From contig DBMR01000107.1 of the NCBI GenBank assembly GCA_002298785.1, forward strand, positions 6,316-70,315: 64,000 bases of DNA, given 5' to 3'. The DNA is from Verrucomicrobia subdivision 3 bacterium UBA693. Lineage in GTDB: Bacteria > Verrucomicrobiota > Verrucomicrobiia > Limisphaerales > UBA8199. Under the pieces are notes generated by a model. The model searched no databases. It was not told the DNA's origin and saw nothing but the letters and a program-made list of their open reading frames with translations. Within the stretch, counting starts at the first letter, position 1; each line of letters starts with the position of its first letter. Positions 16,314 through 25,133 of the stretch are shown piece by piece. Made by a program: the position numbers and the translations under genes.

Positions 16314-17729
16314 TTAGAATCGGCCCCGAATCTTCCCCTTCTTCAGGAACCCATCATAATGCCGCATCAACAGATGGGACTCCATCTGGCGCATCGTGTC
16401 CAACATCACACCCACGAGAATCAACATGCTCGTGCCGCCAAAAAACGTCGCCACCGGGTAAGGAATCTGCAATTCACGAGCGAGAATGATGGGGATGATC
16501 GCAATGATCGTCAGAAAAATCGCGCCTGCGAGCGTAATGCGGTGCATGGCGTTATGCAGATAATCACTGGTAGCCTGGCCGGGACGAACCCCGGGAATGT
16601 AACCGCCATTCTTCTTCAAATCATCGGCAATCTGCAACTCGTTGAACTGGGTGGCGACCCAGAAATACGAGAAGAACAGAATCATGAGCGAATAGATCAG
16701 GATATAGAGCAAAGCGCCTTCCGCCAGCAACCGCGCCGAACGGGTGAAGAAATCACCGATCAGCTTAAACGCCGGACTGCCCATGCCCGCCAAGGAGTTT
16801 CCGGCAAAAAGGAAGAACTTTTGCGGGAACATCAGGATCGCCTGGGCGAAAATGATCGGCATCACGCCGGAGTAGTTAACGCGCAACGGCATGAACGAGG
16901 TGCCTCCCGAGTAGAGTTTGCGGCCCACCGCGCGTTGCGCATACTGCACCGGGACTTTGCGTTGGGCCTGGGTGATGGCAATTACGCCCGCGATCACTCC
17001 AGCCAGCAGCAAGAGCAACGCCGCCGCGTGACCGAGATTAAACTTCGCTTCGATGCCGCTCACGCCGGGGAAGAACATGTCCTTCAGCGAGACCACGGCC
17101 TGAGGCAGACGCGCCAGAATGCCAATGGTGATCACCAGCGACACGCCGTTGCCAATGCCGCGTTCCGTAATCTGTTCGCCCAGCCACATCAGCAACATCG
17201 TTCCCGTGGTCAGCATCAGGACGGTTTGAATGCGATACAGCCAAATTTGAGAATCCTTGTAGAGCACCAGTTGGCCAATGCCCTGACCGAAGATCCCTTC
17301 AGGCTTCTCCCACTGCAGGGCCATGAACAAACCCTGGCCGATGCACAACGCCACGGTGAGATACCGTCCGTATTGAATGATCTTCGTGCGACCACCCTCT
17401 TCCCGCACCAATTTGCTCAAGCGCGGCACAACCGCGGTCAGCAACTGGATAATAATGGTGGCACTGATGTAAGGCATAATACCCAGGGCGCCGATCGCGC
17501 AATGCTCGAGGGCGCCGCCGGTGAACAAACTATACATGCCCAGCACCGAGGAACCGCTTTGCTGGTGCTTGCTAAAGAACTCAGCCAGCACCGCGCCGTC
17601 CAACCCCGGGATGCGCACCACCGCGGCAAGGCGACAGATGGCCAGGACCAACAAGGTGAACAAAATCCGGGATTTAAGTTCCGGAATCTTGAAGCAGTTG
17701 CTGAATGTGTTGGCGATGGAGGCGAGCAT
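16314..17729 (-). CDS. secY: Protein translocase subunit SecY
   Basis: 471 aa. About ten membrane helices, the first after NCFKIPELKSRILFTLLVL. The plug and pore region includes YISATIIIQLL, and the cytoplasmic loop EEGGRTKIIQYGRYLT and the C-terminal FGGTSMLILVGVMLDTMRQ are canonical. It forms the Sec channel that the many signal-peptide proteins of this window would use. Confidence 0.98.
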   Translation of the reverse strand: MLASIANTFSNCFKIPELKSRILFTLLVLAICRLAAVVRIPGLDGAVLAEFFSKHQQSGSSVLGMYSLFTGGALEHCAIGALGIMPYISATIIIQLLTAVVPRLSKLVREEGGRTKIIQYGRYLTVALCIGQGLFMALQWEKPEGIFGQGIGQLVLYKDSQIWLYRIQTVLMLTTGTMLLMWLGEQITERGIGNGVSLVITIGILARLPQAVVSLKDMFFPGVSGIEAKFNLGHAAALLLLLAGVIAGVIAITQAQRKVPVQYAQRAVGRKLYSGGTSFMPLRVNYSGVMPIIFAQAILMFPQKFFLFAGNSLAGMGSPAFKLIGDFFTRSARLLAEGALLYILIYSLMILFFSYFWVATQFNELQIADDLKKNGGYIPGVRPGQATSDYLHNAMHRITLAGAIFLTIIAIIPIILARELQIPYPVATFFGGTSMLILVGVMLDTMRQMESHLLMRHYDGFLKKGKIRGRF

Positions 17730-17747
17730 GGTGAGTTACTTCAAATA

Positions 17748-18227
17748 CTAAGCTTTGGCCGGAGAGCGCTCGGCTTTCTTGGGGCTGGCTACTTCGCAGG
17801 TGCCACCTTTGGCTTCGATCTTGGCGCGAGCGGAGGCACTGAACGCGGAAACCGATACCGTGAGCTTGCGAGTCAGCTCGCCGGTCCCGAGAATTTTCAC
17901 GCCTGCGGCCCGCCCCTTAGACAAGCCAAGGCTGCGCAACGCCGCTTCGTCCACCCGGGCGCCATCCTCAAACTGGTTCAGGTCCGCCAGATTCACCGGC
18001 AGATAAACCGTCGCGTGGCGCTTGTTATTAAACCCGCGTTTGGGAATACGGCGAATCAGAGGCATCTGACCGCCTTCAAAGCCGATGCGGATCGAGCTGC
18101 CCGAACGGGCGGTCTGGCCTTTGCCACCGCGTCCGCTGGTTTTACCGTGACCGCTGGATTCACCCTGCCCGAGCCGTTTCCGACGATGCTTGGCACCAGG
18201 CCGAGGTTTCAAATCATGTAAACGCAT
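17748..18227 (-). CDS. rplO: Ribosomal protein uL15
   Basis: 159 aa. MRLHDLKPRPGAKHRRKRLG, then GRGGKGQTARSG and FEGGQMPLIRRIPKRGF are diagnostic. A lysine/alanine-rich tail ends the protein. It lies directly after rpsE with only 16 bases between, so rpmD (L30), normally between them, is absent. Confidence 0.98.
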   Translation of the reverse strand: MRLHDLKPRPGAKHRRKRLGQGESSGHGKTSGRGGKGQTARSGSSIRIGFEGGQMPLIRRIPKRGFNNKRHATVYLPVNLADLNQFEDGARVDEAALRSLGLSKGRAAGVKILGTGELTRKLTVSVSAFSASARAKIEAKGGTCEVASPKKAERSPAKA

Positions 18228-18243
18228 AAGAAATCAATTTTAC

Positions 18244-18909
18244 TTAGACGGTTGCTGGAGCCGTGGCAGCTGCTGCCGGCACCGACGGCGTCACCGGTTT
18301 CTTGTACTCCCGGCCGCGATCTTTGAAGATGTCTTCAGCCAGGCGCAGGCTCAACAGGCCCTGCAAAGTAGCCTTGACCACGTTCGCCGCGTTATTGGAT
18401 CCCAGGGATTTCGTCAGGATGTCCTTCACCCCCGCCGATTCCAGCACTGCGCGCACGGTCTTGCCGGCGATCAATCCGGTACCGGGAGAGGCCGGTCGGA
18501 GCAACACTTTTGCCCCGCAGTAACGAGCGAAAACTTCATGGGGAATCGTGCCACCTTTGAGGCACACATTGACCATCGCGGACCGGGCCATCTCTCCGCC
18601 TTTGCGGATGGCGTCCGCCACTTCGCCGGCCTTGCCCAACCCAACGCCCACGCGACCGCGCTTGTCGCCCACTACCACGAGGGCGCTGAAATTAAAGCGG
18701 CGTCCGCCCTTGACCACCTTGGCCGAGCGGTTGATGAACACCACTTTCTCGACCAAATCCTCGCCCTGCCCTCCGGAGTCCGCATCGGGAGCGGGACGGG
18801 GACGGCGAGGCCGAAAACCGCCGCGCCCCTGGCGTTGCGGTTGGTGCGGCTGCGGCGACTGGTCAGCGGCTTCAGTTTTGGGCGCTTCTGGTGAATTATT
18901 CGTCTCCAT
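18244..18909 (-). CDS. rpsE: Ribosomal protein uS5
   Basis: 221 aa from the ATG at 18909, 5 bases after the rplR stop; a longer upstream frame would overlap rplR and is rejected. The double-stranded-RNA-binding part (DLVEKVVFINRSAKVVKGGR) and the C-terminal GSNNAANVVKATLQGL are canonical. About 45 Pro/Gln/Arg-rich residues precede the domain and a short Ala/Pro tail follows. Confidence 0.97.
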   Translation of the reverse strand: METNNSPEAPKTEAADQSPQPHQPQRQGRGGFRPRRPRPAPDADSGGQGEDLVEKVVFINRSAKVVKGGRRFNFSALVVVGDKRGRVGVGLGKAGEVADAIRKGGEMARSAMVNVCLKGGTIPHEVFARYCGAKVLLRPASPGTGLIAGKTVRAVLESAGVKDILTKSLGSNNAANVVKATLQGLLSLRLAEDIFKDRGREYKKPVTPSVPAAAATAPATV

Positions 18910-18914
18910 GGGAA

Positions 18915-19280
18915 TTAGAATTGCAGACCCGCTTCGCGCGCGGCATCCGCCAGGGCTTTGACTTTTCCGTGATAGCGGGCGCCACCGCGGTCGAACACAA
19001 CCGCTTTGATGCCTTTGCTCAGCGCCGCCTGGGCGGCGGCTGTGCCGACGATCTTCGCGCTGGTCACATTGGCAGCCAGCTTTTCGCGGTCGGGCATCGC
19101 CTTGCACGTCGTGCCGACAGACGCCACCGTTACCCGCTTTACGTCGTCAATAAACTGCACGTAAATATTCTCGTTGCTAAAGCAGACGGCCATGCGGGGG
19201 CGCTCGGCGGTGCCGCTCACTTTTGCCCTGACCCGCCATTTGCGGCGCAAGGCCAATTTTTGTTTCAGATCAGTTCTCAT
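18915..19280 (-). CDS. rplR: Ribosomal protein uL18
   Basis: 121 aa. LALRRKWRVRAKVSGTAERPRM, then NENIYVQFIDD and FDRGGARYHGKVKALADAAREAGLQF match L18, which binds 5S rRNA with L5. It lies 39 bases after rplF. Confidence 0.98.
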   Translation of the reverse strand: MRTDLKQKLALRRKWRVRAKVSGTAERPRMAVCFSNENIYVQFIDDVKRVTVASVGTTCKAMPDREKLAANVTSAKIVGTAAAQAALSKGIKAVVFDRGGARYHGKVKALADAAREAGLQF

Positions 19281-19319
19281 CTTTTGTTCCCGCGGATTTT
19301 GCCGCGAGCAATTTAATTA

Positions 19320-19856
19320 TTACTGAACTGTCTTGCCTTCCTTGCGTTGGACGCGCTCATCGCTGTAACGCACGCCCTTGCCTTTATATGGCTCCGGCGG
19401 ATAGAAGCTGCGCAGTTCGGCCGCCACCTGCCCCACGACCTGCCGGTCCGGGCCTTCGATGGTCAGCTTGGTATTCTCCTCGACCGTCACTTTGATCTGG
19501 TCGGGAATGTTGTAATTGATCGGGTGCGAATAGCCCAGGCTCATGTTCACCACTTTGCCCTGGACCGCAGCCTTGAAGCCGACGCCATGAATCTCGAGCT
19601 TCTTAACAAAGCCTTCGCTGACACCCCGGAGCATGTTGTTGACCAGCGCGCGGCTTAGCCCGTGCAGGGCCTTGGCCTGGGCATCATCGCCCTGGCGGCT
19701 GACCACCACTTTGTCCTTCTCCACCGCCAGGCTCATGCGCTGGGGCAATTCCCAGTTCAGCTTACCCTTCGGTCCCTCGACCGAAACCTTTTGGCCTTTG
19801 ACATCCACCTTCACCTTGGCGGGAATGGTGATCGGCTGTTTTCCAATTCGTGACAT
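19320..19856 (-). CDS. rplF: Ribosomal protein uL6
   Basis: 178 aa. MSRIGKQPITIPAKVKV and the second-domain YSHPINYNIPD, DRQVVGQVAAELRSFYPPEPYKGKG signature are intact. L6 lies near the factor-binding site of the 50S. Confidence 0.98.
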   Translation of the reverse strand: MSRIGKQPITIPAKVKVDVKGQKVSVEGPKGKLNWELPQRMSLAVEKDKVVVSRQGDDAQAKALHGLSRALVNNMLRGVSEGFVKKLEIHGVGFKAAVQGKVVNMSLGYSHPINYNIPDQIKVTVEENTKLTIEGPDRQVVGQVAAELRSFYPPEPYKGKGVRYSDERVQRKEGKTVQ

Positions 19857-19887
19857 GACTGCTTAAATCGTTAATTGTTGAATGTGC

Positions 19888-20274
19888 TTACCAGACGTAG
19901 CAGATCAGCTCGCCGCCAATATTCTTCTTGCGCGCCTGCGCTCCGGTCATGACCCCTTCGGAGGTGGTGACAATCGCCACGCCCAGACCGCCATGAACCC
20001 GCGGCATCTCGGTCGCGCCCAGATACCGGCGCAGTCCCGGGGTGCTCACCCGCTCCAAACCTTCAATCACGCTCTTACGGCCCTGGTATTTCAGTTTGAG
20101 CTTGAGCTTGCGCGGCACACCGGCTTCCACCGCGAAATCAGCGATATAGCCTTCCTGCTTCAGGATAGTGGCAATATTCTCCTTCATCCGCGAGTGCGGC
20201 AGATCGGCAGTCGGATGCAGCGCCCGCGTGGCGTTGCGGATCCGCGTCAGCATGTCAGAAATAGGATCGTTCAT
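19888..20274 (-). CDS. rpsH: Ribosomal protein uS8
   Basis: 128 aa. MNDPISDMLTRIRNA opens the protein and VATTSEGVMTGAQARKKNIGGELICYVW-like residues close it, both canonical. S8 is a primary 16S-binding protein and, in E. coli, the repressor of spc-operon translation. Confidence 0.98.
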   Translation of the reverse strand: MNDPISDMLTRIRNATRALHPTADLPHSRMKENIATILKQEGYIADFAVEAGVPRKLKLKLKYQGRKSVIEGLERVSTPGLRRYLGATEMPRVHGGLGVAIVTTSEGVMTGAQARKKNIGGELICYVW

Positions 20275-20286
20275 AGTATGCAGGGC

Positions 20287-20556
20287 TTACCAACTGGCTT
20301 TCGTGACACCCGGGATCAATCCGTTAAGCGCGCCCTCACGGAAGGTCATGCGCGAGCAGCCGAATTTGCGCAAATAACCGCGCCGGCGCCCGCTCATTGA
20401 ACAACGATTCACCACCCGCACGGGGCTGGCGTTGCGCGGCAATTTGGAGAGGGCCGCGTAATCACGCTTGGCCTTAAGCTCCGCACGCAGCGCGGCGTAC
20501 TTCTTGACCGTATCGGCCTTCTTCTTATTCCGTTCAATCCATGCTGTCTTAGCCAT
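20287..20556 (-). CDS. rpsN: Ribosomal protein uS14 (long, zinc-free form)
   Basis: 89 aa. MAKTAWIERNKKK, LPRNASPVRVVNRC and GRRRGYLRKFGCSR fit S14. It is the longer form without paired CxxC motifs, so it should not need zinc. The gene is 12 bases downstream of rplE. Confidence 0.97.
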   Translation of the reverse strand: MAKTAWIERNKKKADTVKKYAALRAELKAKRDYAALSKLPRNASPVRVVNRCSMSGRRRGYLRKFGCSRMTFREGALNGLIPGVTKASW

Positions 20557-20568
20557 ATAAAAAATCGC

Positions 20569-21168
20569 TTATGGGGTTGTCGTCGTTTCCGCCGCAGCCG
20601 CAGCCGCCGGCTTGACTTCCTTCGCCTTCACCTCCGCGAAAGGCATGCCCATCAACTTCAGCAGCTCCAGCGCCTCGTCGTTGGTTTTGGCGCTGGTCAC
20701 GATCGTGATGTCCATGCCCTGCTGCCGTTTAATCTTGTCCAATTCAATTTCGGGGAAAATCGTCTGGTCCGTAACCCCAAGGGTGTAATTCCCGCGCCCG
20801 TCAAATGACCGGGGGGAAAGTCCGCGAAAGTCGCGAATACGGGGCAGCGAGGTCGCCACCAAGCGGTCAAAAAACTCATACATCGCGTCGCGCCGCAGCG
20901 TCACCCGGCAACCGATCGCCTGGCCATCGCGCAACTTGAAATTGGCGATGTTGTGGCGGGATCGCGTCGTCGCGGGCTTGCGTCCGGTGATCAGCGCCAA
21001 ATCCTTGGCCGCGTCGTCCACCGCGCTCTTTTCCAAGGAGGCGCTCACGCCCATGTTGACCACGATCTTCTCCATGCGGGGAATTTCGTGAACATTTTTA
21101 TAGTTGCGCTTGGCCTTCAGGGCCGGCACGACGTCACTGACGTATTTTTCGTAAAGTCTGGCTTTCAT
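20569..21168 (-). CDS. rplE: Ribosomal protein uL5
   Basis: 199 aa. ALKAKRNYKNVHEIPRMEKIVVNMG and RDFRGLSPRSFDGRGNYTLGV are diagnostic; L5 joins 5S rRNA to the 50S. The C-terminus carries about 15 extra Ala/Thr-rich residues. Confidence 0.98.
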   Translation of the reverse strand: MKARLYEKYVSDVVPALKAKRNYKNVHEIPRMEKIVVNMGVSASLEKSAVDDAAKDLALITGRKPATTRSRHNIANFKLRDGQAIGCRVTLRRDAMYEFFDRLVATSLPRIRDFRGLSPRSFDGRGNYTLGVTDQTIFPEIELDKIKRQQGMDITIVTSAKTNDEALELLKLMGMPFAEVKAKEVKPAAAAAAETTTTP

Positions 21169-21226
21169 TTCGCTGTTTCCCGGATTTTGCCGGAGCGTCG
21201 GTCTCTAAGTTGGTTAAAATCTTTGG

Positions 21227-21499
21227 TTACTTGGCCTTGGAGGGCGTCCGGCGTGCGGCCCGCGCGTCAAATTCCGCGGCGGCCATCACGTTGGAAATGT
21301 GAACGGTGCCCTCACGCTCCAGAATCTGGCCGTTGGGATGCTGCTGGCTCTTGCGCATGTGCTTCTTGATCATCTGCGCGCCTTCCACAATCACCCGCTG
21401 CTTGTCGCCCACCACCGTGATGATGCGGCCGCGGGTTCCTTTGGAGGAACCGGCAATCACCACCACCTCATCACCCTTCTTCACATGAAATTTCGACAT
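21227..21499 (-). CDS. rplX: Ribosomal protein uL24
   Basis: 90 aa. The KOW motif KKGDEVVVIAGSSKGTRGRI is at the N-terminus, and GTVHISNVM follows. L24 is an early 50S assembly initiator near the tunnel exit. Confidence 0.97.
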   Translation of the reverse strand: MSKFHVKKGDEVVVIAGSSKGTRGRIITVVGDKQRVIVEGAQMIKKHMRKSQQHPNGQILEREGTVHISNVMAAAEFDARAARRTPSKAK

Positions 21500-21510
21500 A
21501 ACTCGCCTCT

Positions 21511-21876
21511 TTAAATCACTTCCGGAGCCAGCGACACGATCTTCATAAACTTCTTGTCGCGCAGTTCACGCGCCACCGGTCCGAAAATGCGGGTGCCGCG
21601 CGGGTTCAATTCCTTGTCGATGATCACGATCGCGTTGCTGTCGAACCGGAGATACGAACCGTCATTGCGCCGGATCGCCTGCTTGGTCCTCACCACCACC
21701 GCGTCCACGACCTCGCCCTTCTTTACCGTGCCATCCGGCGTGGCTTCCTTGATGTGCGCCTTGATCACGTCGCCCACCGCGGCGTACGTCTGATTGCGGC
21801 CCAGCACGCCAATCGCCGCCGCGCGCTTGGCGCCCGTGTTGTCGGCCACATCCAAAATTGAGCGAATCTGTAACAT
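21511..21876 (-). CDS. rplN: Ribosomal protein uL14
   Basis: 121 aa, the normal length. MLQIRSILDVADNTGAKRA, RRNDGSYLRFDSNAIVII and GTRIFGPVARELRDK are nearly invariant in L14. Confidence 0.98.
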   Translation of the reverse strand: MLQIRSILDVADNTGAKRAAAIGVLGRNQTYAAVGDVIKAHIKEATPDGTVKKGEVVDAVVVRTKQAIRRNDGSYLRFDSNAIVIIDKELNPRGTRIFGPVARELRDKKFMKIVSLAPEVI

Positions 21877-21886
21877 AAATCCTCGA

Positions 21887-22219
21887 TTATACGGCTACTG
21901 GGGTGACCCCGGAACTGCGTTCCACCACTTCCACCAGGCGCCAGCGTTTGGTTTTCGACAGCGGGCGGGTTTCCTCGATGCGCACGCGATCGCCCACCTT
22001 CGCTTCGCTTTTCTCGTCATGGGCGTAAAACTTCTTGTACCCGTTGACGACCTTCTTGTATTTCGCGTGGGCGAACCGGCGCTCCACTTTCACCACAATG
22101 GTTTTGGCCATCCGGTTGGAAATCACCTCGCCGACGCGCTCTTTGCGGTTGCCGCGATCGGGTGCTGCCGGCGCGGCGGCGGGGGCGGGACTGTTCGTAT
22201 TGATAGTGGTTTCAGCCAT
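21887..22219 (-). CDS. rpsQ: Ribosomal protein uS17
   Basis: 110 aa. GEVISNRMAKTIVVKVERR, YAHDEKSEAKVGDRVRIEETRPLSKTKRW are the S17 OB-fold signature. About 24 Ala/Pro-rich residues precede the core, giving a longer N-terminus than the usual 85-90 aa protein. Confidence 0.97.
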   Translation of the reverse strand: MAETTINTNSPAPAAAPAAPDRGNRKERVGEVISNRMAKTIVVKVERRFAHAKYKKVVNGYKKFYAHDEKSEAKVGDRVRIEETRPLSKTKRWRLVEVVERSSGVTPVAV

Positions 22220-22228
22220 ACGGAAAAA

Positions 22229-22435
22229 TTAGGCGCCTTTCTTGCGCAGTTGGGAGATCCGGGTTTCGATCCGGGCGATGTCCCGGCGCAGAGTGCGCAG
22301 GCGCGCCGGCTTCTCCAATTGAGCGCTGGCCTGCTGCAACCGCAGGTTAAAAATTTCCTGGCGCCAGTTCCGCGAATCCGCCAGCAGCTCGGCCAGCGTC
22401 TTTTCCTGAATCTCTTTGCGTTTCGACTTCTTCAT
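22229..22435 (-). CDS. rpmC: Ribosomal protein uL29
   Basis: 68 aa from the ATG at 22435, which follows an AGGA ribosome site. A TTG six codons upstream overlaps the rplP stop and is less likely. KTLAELLADSRNWRQEIFNLRLQQASAQLE and the ending IARIETRISQLRKKG fit the L29 two-helix fold. Confidence 0.93.
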   Translation of the reverse strand: MKKSKRKEIQEKTLAELLADSRNWRQEIFNLRLQQASAQLEKPARLRTLRRDIARIETRISQLRKKGA

Positions 22436-22449
22436 AGGTTCCTGCGAAA

Positions 22450-22869
22450 TCAACCGACCCGATGGCGCGAAATAAACTTGGTTTTGATCGGCAGCTTCGT
22501 AGCGGCCAACCGCAGCGACTCCCGGGCCACCGCCTCGGTCACGCCGTCCACCTCAAACAACACGTTCGCCGGGCGAATCACCGCCACCCAGGATTCCAAT
22601 GGCCCTTTGCCCTTGCCCATTCGAGTTTCCAACGGCTTCTTGGTAAACGATTTCTGCGGGAAAATCCGGATCCACATTTTCCCGTGGCGCTTCATGTTGC
22701 GCGCAATGGCCACGCGGGCCGCTTCAATTTGCTTGGTATCAAGCCAGCAACGTTCCAGGGACATCAGCCCGTACTCGCCAAATGACACGGTCTGGCCGCG
22801 GGTAGCTAACCCAGCGCGGTTGCCGCGGTGCATTTTGCGGTACTTAACTCTCTCAGGCATCAAAGGCAT
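22450..22869 (-). CDS. rplP: Ribosomal protein uL16
   Basis: 139 aa. PERVKYRKMHRGNRAGLATRG, then WIRIFPQKSFTKKPLETRMGKGKG are diagnostic. L16 shapes the A-site region of the peptidyl transferase centre. Confidence 0.98.
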   Translation of the reverse strand: MPLMPERVKYRKMHRGNRAGLATRGQTVSFGEYGLMSLERCWLDTKQIEAARVAIARNMKRHGKMWIRIFPQKSFTKKPLETRMGKGKGPLESWVAVIRPANVLFEVDGVTEAVARESLRLAATKLPIKTKFISRHRVG

Positions 22870-22898
22870 AACAAATCTTTCTTCGAGCGATTTCCAGG

Positions 22899-23597
22899 TT
22901 AACCGGCGACAGCCTCAGCCGCAGCCGGCGCGCCGATCGGCGCGGGTTGGGAACCAGCAGGAGCCTTGGCTCCTTTGGTCTCGCCTTTGCAGACCCAGCA
23001 CTTGATTCCCAGTTTGCCATACACGGTATTGGCTTCGGCGAAGCCATAATCAATGTCCGCACGCAACGTGTGCAGCGGCACCCGGCCCCAGTGGTATTGC
23101 TCCACCCGGGCCAACTCCGCGCCACCCAACCGGCCGGCGCAGCGAATCTTGATCCCTTCAGCCCCAAAATCTTTGGCGGTTTGCAGCGCCTTCTTCATCG
23201 CGCGGCGGAACGACACACGGCGCTCAAGCTGCACCGCCACGTTCTCCGCCACCAACTGCGCGTCGATTTCCGGAGTCTTCACCTCCATGATGTCGACGTA
23301 AATCTCTTTGCCCGTCATCTTGCTCAATTCTTCCTTGAGCTTGTCGATTTCGGCCCCTTTGCGTCCGATCACGATGCCCGGGCGCGCCGTCTGGATCGTG
23401 ATCCGGCAACGATTGGCCGCGCGCTCAATTCGAATCTGGGGCACGGAGGCCGATTCCAGTTTCTTCTTGAGCAACTCGCGGATTTGGCGGTCTTCCGTCA
23501 ACAACTTGCCGTATTCCTTTTTGCCAGCGTACCACTTGGAACGCCAATCGCGGTTAACGGCGATACGGAGACCGATTGGATTTGTTTTTTGACCCAT
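22899..23597 (-). CDS. rpsC: Ribosomal protein uS3
   Basis: 232 aa. MGQKTNPIGLRIAVNRDW, the KH-domain TARPGIVIGRKGAEIDKL and the C-terminal RCAGRLGGAELARVE are canonical. An Ala/Pro-rich tail of about 20 residues follows the normal C-terminus. Confidence 0.98.
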   Translation of the reverse strand: MGQKTNPIGLRIAVNRDWRSKWYAGKKEYGKLLTEDRQIRELLKKKLESASVPQIRIERAANRCRITIQTARPGIVIGRKGAEIDKLKEELSKMTGKEIYVDIMEVKTPEIDAQLVAENVAVQLERRVSFRRAMKKALQTAKDFGAEGIKIRCAGRLGGAELARVEQYHWGRVPLHTLRADIDYGFAEANTVYGKLGIKCWVCKGETKGAKAPAGSQPAPIGAPAAAEAVAG

Positions 23598-23608
23598 ACG
23601 CTATTGGA

Positions 23609-23962
23609 CTACTCGTCGGAAAGAATGATTTTGATGTGGCAATTGCGCTTGAGAATCGGACCAGCCGAACCACGGGCTTTGGGCGTAAAACGCTTGAGCG
23701 TGGAGGCGGTTTGTGCCAGGGCTTCTTTTACCACCAACCGGTCGGTGCGCAGCGCGCTGAACTGCTGATTGTTGGCCTTTAAATCTTCCGCATTGGCGAT
23801 GGCGGAAGCCAAAGTCTTGGCCACCATGCGCGCTCCCTTGCGCGGCACCACCGAGAGCACCGCCAGCGCGTGCGGCGCCGGCAGACCCTGAATTTGCCGG
23901 ACCACCTCGCGCATCTTCTGCGCGGACATCCGGACGTTTTTGGTGATTGATTGAACTTGCAT
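23609..23962 (-). CDS. rplV: Ribosomal protein uL22
   Basis: 117 aa. SAQKMREVVRQIQGLP, then AIANAEDLKANN and RFTPKARGSAGPILKRNCH match L22; the hairpin loop that lines the exit tunnel is present. Confidence 0.97.
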   Translation of the reverse strand: MQVQSITKNVRMSAQKMREVVRQIQGLPAPHALAVLSVVPRKGARMVAKTLASAIANAEDLKANNQQFSALRTDRLVVKEALAQTASTLKRFTPKARGSAGPILKRNCHIKIILSDE

Positions 23963-23965
23963 GGT

Positions 23966-24247
23966 CTACTTCGCCTCCGCTTTGGCCGTGTGCGCGCCGT
24001 GTTTCTTGAACGTGCGCGTCAGGGAAAACTCGCCGAGCCGGTGGCCCACCATGTTTTCCGTCACAAACACCGGGTTAAACACCTTGCCGTTGTGCACGTT
24101 GAAGGTCAGCCCCACAAACTCGGGCGTGATCATCGAGCGCCGCGACCAGGTCTTGATCGGCGTCTTGGACTTCGCGTCCTTGGCCTTCTGGATTTTCTCG
24201 AGCAGGTGGCCGTCCACGAACGGGCCTTTCTTGATTGAGCGTCCCAT
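23966..24247 (-). CDS. rpsS: Ribosomal protein uS19
   Basis: 93 aa. MGRSIKKGPFVDGHLLEKI, TWSRRSMITPEFVGLTFNVHNG and MVGHRLGEFSLTRTF are canonical. Only 3 bases separate its stop from the rplV start. Confidence 0.98.
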   Translation of the reverse strand: MGRSIKKGPFVDGHLLEKIQKAKDAKSKTPIKTWSRRSMITPEFVGLTFNVHNGKVFNPVFVTENMVGHRLGEFSLTRTFKKHGAHTAKAEAK

Positions 24248-24258
24248 AGTCAGTTAAA

Positions 24259-25113
24259 TTATTTGTTCTTCATGGGCCGGCCATCGCGGCGTACCAGGAT
24301 GAACCGGTTGGAATACTTCTTCTTGATACGCGTCCGATATCCTTTGGCCAGCAAACCCCAAGGCGAGGTCAATTGCTGCCAACCACCACCAGATTTCGAT
24401 TTACCGGCACCACCACCGTTCGGATGATCCACCGGGTTCCGGGCCACACCGCGGTTCACCGGACGAATGCCCAAGTGCCGGGAACGACCAGCCTTGCCCA
24501 AAACCACGTTCTCATGATCGGTGTTGCCCACCTGGCCAATTGTGGCGTAGCACTCCTGATTCACCCGCCGGATTTCACCGGAGGGCAACCGAACCTGGGC
24601 GTAACCCTCGTCCCGGGACATCAAAGTCGCCGCCCCGCCAGCCGTGCGCACCATCTGGCCACCCCGACCGGGGCACAATTCGATATTATGAATAGGCAAC
24701 CCCACCGGCACCGCGCTCAGGGGCAGTGAATTACCCAGTTCCGCCGGAGCGGTCGGACCGCTCATCAGCTTGGCACCCACCTGCAAACCGCTGGGAGCGA
24801 TGATGTAAGCCTTCTCGCCATCCGTGTATTGCAGCAGCGCCAGACGCGCGGTACGGCGCGGATCGTATTCGATCGCCGCGACAGTCGCTTCCACGCCGTG
24901 CTTCTTGCGTTTAAAATCGACCAACCGGATCTTTTGCTTGTGCCCCCCACCAATGCCGCGAGCCGTAGCGCGTCCATAGTGGTTGCGCCCGCCGGTCTTC
25001 TTACGGATTTCCACCAAGCTCTTCTCGGGCTTGGTCTTCGTAATGTCACTGAAATCCGCATACGCGAGATAGCGCGTGGACGGCGTCAGCGGTCTAAATG
25101 TCTTTACTGGCAT
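24259..25113 (-). CDS. rplB: Ribosomal protein uL2
   Basis: 284 aa. GGGHKQKIRLVDFKR and the C-terminal GVARNPVDHPNGGGAG region are diagnostic; the His of VDHP, implicated in peptidyl-transfer function, is present, but the following His of the usual DHPHGG is Asn. It is the first gene of the operon here: rpsJ, rplC, rplD and rplW, which normally precede it, are missing upstream. Confidence 0.98.
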   Translation of the reverse strand: MPVKTFRPLTPSTRYLAYADFSDITKTKPEKSLVEIRKKTGGRNHYGRATARGIGGGHKQKIRLVDFKRKKHGVEATVAAIEYDPRRTARLALLQYTDGEKAYIIAPSGLQVGAKLMSGPTAPAELGNSLPLSAVPVGLPIHNIELCPGRGGQMVRTAGGAATLMSRDEGYAQVRLPSGEIRRVNQECYATIGQVGNTDHENVVLGKAGRSRHLGIRPVNRGVARNPVDHPNGGGAGKSKSGGGWQQLTSPWGLLAKGYRTRIKKKYSNRFILVRRDGRPMKNK

Positions 25114-25133
25114 AAATCAATAACAATTCCCAA

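Noticed and set aside
16020..18221. A 733-codon open frame on the plus strand
   Set aside because: It lies antisense to map, secY and rplO, all of which are certain. The translation is rich in His, Gln and Arg with no domain, typical of the antisense frame of GC-rich genes.
18910..19107. A longer start for rpsE
   Set aside because: The extension runs through rplR in another frame; the ATG at 18909 follows the rplR stop by five bases and gives a normal S5.
21794..23005. A 403-codon plus-strand frame
   Set aside because: Antisense to rpsQ, rpmC, rplP and the end of rpsC; no protein-like features.
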